A stretch of DNA of 8,798 nucleotides from Candidatus Iainarchaeum sp. GTDB taxonomy: Archaea; Iainarchaeota; Iainarchaeia; Iainarchaeales; JAAZKV01. The stretch covers positions 1 to 8,798 of the forward strand of contig JAPLVQ010000114.1 in assembly GCA_026397035.1 (NCBI GenBank). Direction: 5' to 3'. Shown one piece after another: positions 4,513-8,798 of this stretch; position 1 is the stretch's first letter, and each line of letters opens with the position of its first letter. The notes under the pieces were generated by a model, which saw only the letters and a list, made by a program, of their open reading frames with translations, was not told where the DNA came from and did no database searches. Made by a program: the position numbers and the translations under genes.

Positions 4513-7380
4513 ATGAAAAAATTAATAAAATATTTAAGCTTTTTTATTCTTGCGGTTTCTTTTGCCGCGCTTTTAACAAATGCTAATGCATACCCTGTTG
4601 ATCACCCCTCAACTTGTTCCTTGTTTCCATCAAGTTGCGGTGGAGGCCACTATCCTCCAGACATGCCAGTATTTTTTTGCGGGCATTATCCAGGCGGCGG
4701 AGATGGGGGGTATTGGTTTGGTTTTCAGGATTGGAATACTGGTCCGTTTAAGATAACAACCGTGACAAGTAGCATGGATCCTCGTTTATATGTTTATACT
4801 GGTCCAGGAACAGATCTTCTAAGTCTTGTTCCTGTTGGTTTTGATGATAATTGCGCGCCAGATGATCGTAATAGCACCGTCGTGCTCACAAATACTTCTC
4901 CAGGAACAATATACTGGATTGAAATAGAAAGAGCATCAGGAACATATATTGAAACAGATTTAAATTTTATTGCAGAACAAATTCCTCCTGGGACACAAGG
5001 TTCTTGGTGTGATTTAAATGCAAATCCCGGAGGTCCTTATAAGGGCATGAAAAATAGTGCTATTCAATTGAATGGTTCGCCAAGCGGGGGAATACCGCCT
5101 TACAAATTTCGTTGGGCAACTACTAGTCCTGATTGTACTTTTTCGGATGCTAATATTCAAAACCCCACTTTTACGTGCCCTTCAGACGGGGATAAAAATA
5201 TCCAGCTTGTGGTAGGCGACAACGCCTGCTTTCTCCGCACTGATTTAAAAAATACTATTGTTGATGTGAATTCTGTTGCGTTGTGTTCTGATTTGAATGT
5301 TTTAATAAATGATTTGAGTTATGGTTTGAATTCCTCTAACGGTTTTCTTTCCGCGAATTTGAGTATTACAAACAATAGCGGGAGAATGTTTATGGGTGAC
5401 CCGAGTGCAATAATTTTGATTACTGGTCCTCTTGGTGTTTGGCAAAAACTTGGAACCACTTCTACAACAATTGACCCGAGCTATATGTGGTTTTCAATGA
5501 ATAAAATTTCCTGCAAAGACGCTAATGGGGATGTTATTTGGCATCCTTTAATCAGTGCTGATATTAACATAGGCGCATTCTGTCATAAAACAGCAGTTGC
5601 TTCAGTACCAACTGATTCTAACTGGATGATTTCATATGACAATCCAAACTATGAAATACTAAAAACCACTTTTACAGGATGGAAAACAGTTGATAATGTA
5701 ATGCAACCTTTTTTCACAACAAACATTCCAGCATTAACAAATGGCGCATCAACTTCAATAAATACAATGAAATGGATCGTTTCAAAAGACCTTACAAAAA
5801 TTCCCCAAAACAAATTCAAAGCAAGTATTATTTGCGGTTCAAGCCCACCAAACAATACTCCAGTGTTTTATGATTTTAATCTCTTGGCAACAATGAACTC
5901 CCCAACAGCAACAGAGTTACTAGATAAATATGTTATTGACGAAAACCCACAAACAGCAACATATTCAATAATTTCACAAGACGCAAACCAAATAAATTGC
6001 AGTATTAACGGAAAAAACCTTGTTTACACGCCAGTAACAAACACTGTCGGTAATGCAAAATGTAGAATAAGAGTAACTGATGACAGCGGATTAACTAATG
6101 ACGCTAACATAATTATTAAAGTAACAACAAACCCAACATGCACCATCACCCCCGCAAACGCAACCATTAACAGAGGAACAAATTATGATTTTAACATAAA
6201 ATTCTCAAACTTCTCCATAACCCCCACAGCAACAAATATATCAGCACTATGTTCTGGAACTATACCAACTACCACAGATTGCAATGCCACTCAATGCAAA
6301 ATCACTTGCATAAATAACCAACTAAGCGGAATACTTGACGCAAACATCACAAAAAACGCTGAAAAAGCAAATTGCAGCGCAAATATTTTTGTAAGAATTG
6401 ACGTAAACGCCGGCCCTGATAAAACAACTTTTGTTACACAACAAGTAACGCTTGACGGGAATGTAAACGGCGGAACCTTACCTTATAATTATACTTGGAA
6501 TTTAATCACTCCTGATGGTAGCTGTTCGATTGATAATATTCACTTACTCAAACCTTTGTTTACTTGTTCCACGACAGGAATAAGGACTTTACGACTCACC
6601 GCAACAGATTCAAACACAATACCACAAACAAAAACTGATGACACCCTTATTACATTTAATACCCCTTCAACTTCTTTACTTGACGCTAACGCAGGACCAG
6701 ACAAGAACATTCTGATTGATACTTACGCTCAACTGGATGGAAGCGCTACTGGAGGAACAACTCCCTTCACATATACTTGGAGCCTATCCACTCCCGATAT
6801 TACTTGCAGTATAGACAATATTCACGCACAAAAACCAAACTTCAAATGCACAACACCCGGAATCCGAACAATTACACTAACAGTAACCGACAACACCAGC
6901 ACAACAACACAAACAGACAACGACCATATGGATATTAATGTTTACAGCACAACAACAACCCCCAACACTACTATCTTAAATTCAATAATTGATTTACAAG
7001 CAAACATAATTGATAATAATAGCATGCAAGTAACGTTACAGTGTACTCAAGATTTACAAGCGCAATTAACAATCACCAACACCAAAACACACACTATAAT
7101 TAATAACGACCCCCCACAAATGCCCTGCACTAAAAACCCCACAACAGCAATCCTAAAAACAAACAGCCCCCTACCACAAAAAACAAACATACAAATCTTA
7201 GCCAGCATCAAAACCAACACACCTGACTGCAAAATATGCACTAAAGAAATTTTTATAACAAACAAAACAGACGACAAAGACCAACCAACTAATGTACCAG
7301 ATAATAATTTCCCACTAACTCTAATAATTCTTGCAGCAGCAATCGGAATAATAACCAAAACAAAAATTACTAAAAAATGA
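4513..7380 (+). CDS. Large secreted, C-terminally anchored surface protein with PPC-like and PKD domains (955 aa)
   Basis: The ATG at 4513 gives a clean Sec signal peptide (MKKLIKYL, hydrophobic core, ANA|Y after residue 26). In-frame TTG codons at 4489 and 4492, with GAGG at 4482-4485, could add 7-8 residues. Domain order: a Cys/Gly-rich start; a PPC-like beta-sandwich at about 55-165 (D89-P-R-L-Y-V-Y-T-G, TIYWIEIERASG); PKD-like domain 1 at about 167-252; a central unassigned beta region at about 255-450; a cadherin/Ig-like region at about 455-540 (ENPQTATYSI, RVTDDSGLTNDA); a Cys-rich region at about 540-628; PKD 2 at about 630-716 and PKD 3 at about 722-811, both with NAGPDK and CSIDNIH; a Thr/Asn-rich stretch; and a membrane helix at about 933-949 with a Lys-rich tail. 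Such domains build cell-surface stalks for adhesion. No enzyme motif is visible. N-x-S/T sequons are abundant, so N-glycosylation is likely. G/T-rich codon use changes to A/C-rich after about 5600. Confidence 0.85.
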   Translation: MKKLIKYLSFFILAVSFAALLTNANAYPVDHPSTCSLFPSSCGGGHYPPDMPVFFCGHYPGGGDGGYWFGFQDWNTGPFKITTVTSSMDPRLYVYTGPGTDLLSLVPVGFDDNCAPDDRNSTVVLTNTSPGTIYWIEIERASGTYIETDLNFIAEQIPPGTQGSWCDLNANPGGPYKGMKNSAIQLNGSPSGGIPPYKFRWATTSPDCTFSDANIQNPTFTCPSDGDKNIQLVVGDNACFLRTDLKNTIVDVNSVALCSDLNVLINDLSYGLNSSNGFLSANLSITNNSGRMFMGDPSAIILITGPLGVWQKLGTTSTTIDPSYMWFSMNKISCKDANGDVIWHPLISADINIGAFCHKTAVASVPTDSNWMISYDNPNYEILKTTFTGWKTVDNVMQPFFTTNIPALTNGASTSINTMKWIVSKDLTKIPQNKFKASIICGSSPPNNTPVFYDFNLLATMNSPTATELLDKYVIDENPQTATYSIISQDANQINCSINGKNLVYTPVTNTVGNAKCRIRVTDDSGLTNDANIIIKVTTNPTCTITPANATINRGTNYDFNIKFSNFSITPTATNISALCSGTIPTTTDCNATQCKITCINNQLSGILDANITKNAEKANCSANIFVRIDVNAGPDKTTFVTQQVTLDGNVNGGTLPYNYTWNLITPDGSCSIDNIHLLKPLFTCSTTGIRTLRLTATDSNTIPQTKTDDTLITFNTPSTSLLDANAGPDKNILIDTYAQLDGSATGGTTPFTYTWSLSTPDITCSIDNIHAQKPNFKCTTPGIRTITLTVTDNTSTTTQTDNDHMDINVYSTTTTPNTTILNSIIDLQANIIDNNSMQVTLQCTQDLQAQLTITNTKTHTIINNDPPQMPCTKNPTTAILKTNSPLPQKTNIQILASIKTNTPDCKICTKEIFITNKTDDKDQPTNVPDNNFPLTLIILAAAIGIITKTKITKK
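6397..6945 (+). repeat. Tandem PKD-like domain duplication in the surface protein
   Basis: Two adjacent domains (about 6397-6660 and 6676-6945) share NAGPDK, LDG, a GG-T-P loop, YTW, CSIDNIH, KP-F-C, GIRT and a closing T-x-T-D. Both keep two Cys at equal positions, probably a disulfide. PKD 1 (about 5011-5265) is a more distant copy with the same Cys spacing. Confidence 0.72.
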
Positions 7381-7417
7381 GAAACTTTACAAAACTGCAA
7401 AAAATAAAGGACTTCAA

Positions 7418-7561
7418 ATGAATTACAGCGCGGGAATACTAGAACTCAAGAAGGGGGATCCGGTCCAAAAGGCGCTTGTTGCTGCTGACCAGCTTTGCTC
7501 GCTAGCTAAAGAACAAGGAAGGGAAAAGAACACTTTTGTAATCAAAAAATTTGCTGGGTGA
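7418..7561 (+). CDS. Possible small protein of unknown function (47 aa)
   Basis: An ATG at 7418 opens a 47-codon frame ending in TGA at 7559-7561, preceded by AAAGGA (7405-7410) at good ribosome-binding spacing. The product begins MNYSAGILELKKGD and looks like normal soluble protein: a helical middle with Ala/Leu and a basic end (VIKKFAG). It is more GC-rich than its surroundings. It starts 38 bases after the surface-protein stop, so it could be co-transcribed. No family is recognised. It could also be a remnant of a longer gene, and its shortness makes a chance ORF possible. Confidence 0.4.
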   Translation: MNYSAGILELKKGDPVQKALVAADQLCSLAKEQGREKNTFVIKKFAG

Positions 7562-7583
7562 AAGAAATAATGGATCAAAAGAA

Positions 7584-7625
7584 TATTTTGTTTCTTTATC
7601 CAACATATTTTATTTTACTTTTTTA
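7584..7625 (+). terminator. T-rich region between convergent genes
   Basis: Several T-runs on the plus strand (TTTTG, TATTTTATTTTA, a final T6) lie between the small ORF ending at 7561 and the minus-strand gene ending at 7623. Archaeal RNA polymerase terminates at such tracts without needing a hairpin, so this is the likely end of the plus-strand transcript. Confidence 0.45.
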
Positions 7626-7865
7626 ATGCTTATCAAGCCCAAGTAAACACGTTGTCCTATGAATTTTTGCAATATCCTCAAAGGTTCTGGCTCTGCGGGA
7701 TTGGTTAATCAAAGCGTCAAGTGCTCTTAATTGAACAGGTCCAAAATCATAATCGGCATTATTCCGTTTCAAATCAATAAGAGATTTGGTAAAAAGACGT
7801 CTAGCTTTTAGAGAAACTCTTTCTATATTTCTGGCGTGCATATGCCCAAGAATTGCTTCGCCCAT
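7623..7865 (-). CDS. Small basic protein of unknown function (80 aa)
   Basis: The only minus-strand gene I can support. The 80-residue product has balanced, high-complexity composition, unlike the shadow ORFs elsewhere. It is rich in Arg and Lys and probably mostly helical (VSLKARRLFTKSLIDLKR; VQLRALDALINQSRRARTFEDIAKIH), and has no signal peptide or membrane segment. The family is not recognised. Basic helices suggest nucleic-acid binding, but no helix-turn-helix is clear. The ATG at 7865 is the only usual start; the frame runs open to an in-frame TAA about 50 bases upstream. No strong Shine-Dalgarno site is visible. A TATA-like CTTAAATA on the minus strand at 7948-7941 would give a leader of about 50 nt. 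It is convergent with the surface-protein locus and divergent from the toxin-antitoxin pair. Confidence 0.55.
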   Translation of the reverse strand: MGEAILGHMHARNIERVSLKARRLFTKSLIDLKRNNADYDFGPVQLRALDALINQSRRARTFEDIAKIHRTTCLLGLDKH

Positions 7866-7940
7866 AGAATGAATTCCACTAGCCCTAATACGCTTTAAGT
7901 GTGCCTTAAATTACTCACCACACAATAAATATGTTTTCTT

Positions 7941-7948
7941 TATTTAAG
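7941..7948 (-). promoter_or_regulatory. TATA-like element for the minus-strand gene
   Basis: CTTAAATA read on the minus strand matches an archaeal TATA box. Start of transcription would fall near 7917, about 50 bases before the ATG at 7865. The 7866-8091 gap thus holds two divergent promoters. Confidence 0.35.
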
Positions 7949-7996
7949 CATTCGCTACATTTGAAATTACACCAGCACTAAAATGGATTGACAAGT

Positions 7997-8030
7997 AAAG
8001 AATTGATTCCCAACAAACAAAGAATTGATT
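7997..8030 (+). repeat. 12-bp direct repeats at 22-bp spacing upstream of the toxin-antitoxin operon
   Basis: AAAGAATTGATT occurs at 7997-8008 and again at 8019-8030. The 22-bp period is close to two helical turns, so both copies face the same side of the DNA, a common arrangement for cooperative regulator binding. They lie about 35 bases upstream of the TATA box at 8064. Confidence 0.55.
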
Positions 8031-8041
8031 TCTTTAGGAAA

Positions 8042-8070
8042 TGCTTTTTTCCAAAAAGCAATATTTATAT
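8042..8070 (+). promoter_or_regulatory. Palindrome and TATA box of the toxin-antitoxin operon
   Basis: TGCTTTTT (8042-8049) and AAAAAGCA (8053-8060) form a perfect 8-bp palindrome with a 3-base centre, ending four bases before the TATA box TTTATAT (8064-8070). It covers the position of the transcription factor B element, so a protein bound there would block initiation. With standard spacing, transcription would start at about 8092, the first ATG of the antitoxin ORF. Confidence 0.55.
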
Positions 8071-8091
8071 TAACATGCACACCCAATACAC

Positions 8092-8379
8092 ATGAAGGTA
8101 ACACAGAGTTACTTTGGTGGTACTATGACAATAGCAAGAGTCCTTTTGGATGAATATTCTAATAAAGTAATTAATGTGGTTAAGGCAAAATACAGCCTAA
8201 AGGACAAAAGTGAGGCATTAAACAAGTTCATACACACTTATGGACAGGAAGAAACTGATTTGGATGCAAAAGATGAGTATGTCGAGAAGGTTGAAAAAAT
8301 TGTTGAGAACCATTATAAGAAATACGGCTACCAGAATATGTCTTTAGAAGAACTGGACAAATTGTTCAAAAAAGAGTAA
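8092..8379 (+). CDS. DUF2683-like antitoxin of a type II toxin-antitoxin module
   Basis: The sequence matches what I know of the archaeal DUF2683 family: VLLDEYSNKVINVVKAKYSLKDKSEALNKF, then DEYVEKVEKIVENHYKKYG and a closing MSLEELDKLF. The first part suggests a ribbon-helix-helix-like DNA-binding N-terminus and the rest is a helical, charged toxin-wrapping region. The downstream RelE-like gene, 19 bases away, supports the antitoxin role. It would neutralise the toxin and probably repress its own promoter. Two starts are possible: ATG 8092 (95 aa; leaderless if transcription starts at the predicted site) or ATG 8125 (84 aa), which has GGTGG at 8116-8120 and begins where family similarity begins. 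I favour 8125, with the first 33 bases as leader, but cannot exclude 8092. Confidence 0.78.
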   Translation: MKVTQSYFGGTMTIARVLLDEYSNKVINVVKAKYSLKDKSEALNKFIHTYGQEETDLDAKDEYVEKVEKIVENHYKKYGYQNMSLEELDKLFKKE

Positions 8380-8398
8380 CCCTTTTGCTGGGGGAATA

Positions 8399-8647
8399 AT
8401 GGTTTTGGATTTCACAATTTCAGAAGAACTTAAAGAAATTATCAAAAAGTTGGTAAAAAAGGAACCAAAACGCGCTGAAATTCTACATAAGAAAATACAT
8501 CAAATAATCAATTCGGATGAATTCACAATTGAGCATTATAAAAATCTAAAATCACCAAAACAAAACCTAAAACGAGTGCATATTGACAAAAGCTTTGTTC
8601 TGGTTTTCCATTATGACAAAGAAAAAAAAACACATTTTGTTTGCTGA
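8399..8647 (+). CDS. RelE/ParE-family toxin, frameshifted near its C-terminus
   Basis: An 82-residue ORF with the small RelE/ParE toxin pattern: an N-terminal helix pair (ISEELKEIIKKLVKKEPKRAEILHKKI), a middle segment YKNLKSPKQNLKRVHIDKSF, and a beta strand VLVFHYDK. Family members are ribosome-dependent mRNA endonucleases (RelE) or gyrase poisons (ParE); which applies is not clear. GGGGG at 8390-8394 precedes the ATG, and the spacing to the antitoxin indicates one operon. The family usually ends with a strand such as I-x-F-x-D-F-D-H. Here the frame ends early in F-V-C-stop, but shifting by one base at the A9 run (8622-8630) gives K-K-H-I-L-F-A-D-F-D-H-P-E-L-P-Q-V-L, stopping at 8681. The intact toxin would therefore be about 93 residues. 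As read, it lacks the final strand, so it is either inactive, wrongly sequenced or made by slippage. Confidence 0.74.
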   Translation: MVLDFTISEELKEIIKKLVKKEPKRAEILHKKIHQIINSDEFTIEHYKNLKSPKQNLKRVHIDKSFVLVFHYDKEKKTHFVC

Positions 8648-8681
8648 TTTTGACCACCCAGAACTTCCGCAAGTATTATAA
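8622..8681 (+). other. A9 frame break and remaining C-terminal codons of the toxin
   Basis: Nine A at 8622-8630 end the main reading frame early. With eight A the frame continues through H-I-L-F-A-D-F-D-H-P-E to the TAA at 8679-8681, matching the expected end of RelE-like toxins. A homopolymer of this length is prone to sequencing error and to polymerase slippage. Confidence 0.75.
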
Positions 8682-8690
8682 AGGCTTGAA

Positions 8691-8743
8691 TTTTGTTTGA
8701 TTGTTTTTTCTTTTTCTAAGTGTTCTTTTGGATTGATTTTTTT
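8691..8743 (+). terminator. T-tracts downstream of the toxin gene
   Basis: Repeated T-runs (8691-8694, 8704-8709, 8711-8715, 8737-8743) follow the corrected toxin stop at 8681. They are likely archaeal T-tract termination sites for the toxin-antitoxin transcript. Confidence 0.5.
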
Positions 8744-8772
8744 CTCGGAAAACTATTTGGTTGAATTTATTT

Positions 8773-8797
8773 GCTCAACACGCGGTTTGTGTTGAGC
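8773..8797 (+). repeat. Perfect 9-bp inverted repeat at the window end
   Basis: GCTCAACAC (8773-8781) and GTGTTGAGC (8789-8797) form a stem with a 7-base loop. It is more GC-rich than the T-rich DNA before it. It could be a terminator for a minus-strand gene lying beyond the window, a regulator site or the edge of a mobile element; the sequence stops before this can be judged. Confidence 0.5.
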
Positions 8798-8798
8798 T

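Noticed and set aside
5649..5855. Minus-strand ORF of 68 codons inside the large surface gene
   Set aside because: It overlaps an intact 955-codon gene with clear domains and has no independent support.
7047..7400. Minus-strand ORF of 117 codons that looks hydrophobic
   Set aside because: Its Val/Ile/Leu-rich product is the complement of the extreme A/C-rich coding end of the surface gene, so the apparent membrane segments are a composition artefact.
8640..8798. Minus-strand coding sequence entering from the right edge
   Set aside because: The open stretches are short, Lys-rich and low in complexity, and overlap the toxin end. No recognisable protein results.
1..8798. tRNA, rRNA, CRISPR array or insertion sequence
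   Set aside because: I found no T-loop-like or rRNA-like segments, no regularly spaced repeats with unique spacers, and no transposase-like ORF.

Overview
The window looks like an accessory stretch of an AT-rich archaeal genome, plausibly a DPANN-type or related euryarchaeal lineage. That placement is inferred from five things: a class III (type IV pilin-like) signal peptide, an XPD/Rad3-type helicase C-terminus, a DUF2683-like antitoxin, archaeal TATA-box spacing ahead of several genes, and large PKD/GLUG surface proteins. No rRNA, tRNA or CRISPR array is visible, so the lineage cannot be fixed.

Layout, left to right. (1) 1-282: the last part of an XPD/Rad3-like DNA helicase, cut by the window edge. 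(2) 452-715: a small basic protein of unknown function. (3) 800-3410: a very long pilin-like adhesin. It has a class III signal peptide, three Cys-containing beta repeats of about 110 residues, a GLUG beta-helix and a Cys-ended tail. A one-base frame change near 1811-1814 splits it into two ORFs. (4) 3411-3658: an intergenic stretch with competing hairpins and a GC-rich, G-tract segment. (5) 3659-4227: a protein tyrosine/dual-specificity phosphatase-like gene, also split by a one-base frame change, with Lys where the catalytic Arg of C-X5-R should be. (6) 4513-7380: a 955-residue secreted, C-terminally anchored surface protein with a PPC-like domain and three PKD-like domains. Its base skew and codon choice switch midway. 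(7) 7418-7561: a possible 47-residue ORF. (8) 7623-7865, minus strand: a small basic protein of unknown function. (9) 8092-8681: a two-gene type II toxin-antitoxin module, DUF2683-like antitoxin followed by RelE/ParE-like toxin. The toxin frame breaks at a run of nine A. (10) The last 120 bases hold T-tracts and a perfect 9-bp hairpin.

The two large surface proteins dominate the window and probably work in the envelope: one a pilus-like adhesin, the other a membrane-anchored multi-domain stalk. A 7-mer, TTTTCGC, occurs in either orientation in the promoter regions of both and of the small gene at 452. By eye I found it only in intergenic DNA, so these genes may share regulation. The toxin-antitoxin promoter carries a 12-bp direct repeat at 22-bp spacing and a palindrome abutting the TATA box, the expected layout of an autoregulated module.

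Three genes carry single-base frame disruptions: the adhesin, the phosphatase and the toxin. Either the assembly has indel errors, or this is a decaying or frameshift-regulated region. I see no clear evidence of a wholly new system. The best candidates for something undescribed are the Cys-repeat/GLUG pilin fusion, the TTTTCGC promoter element and the structured segment at 3449-3572.
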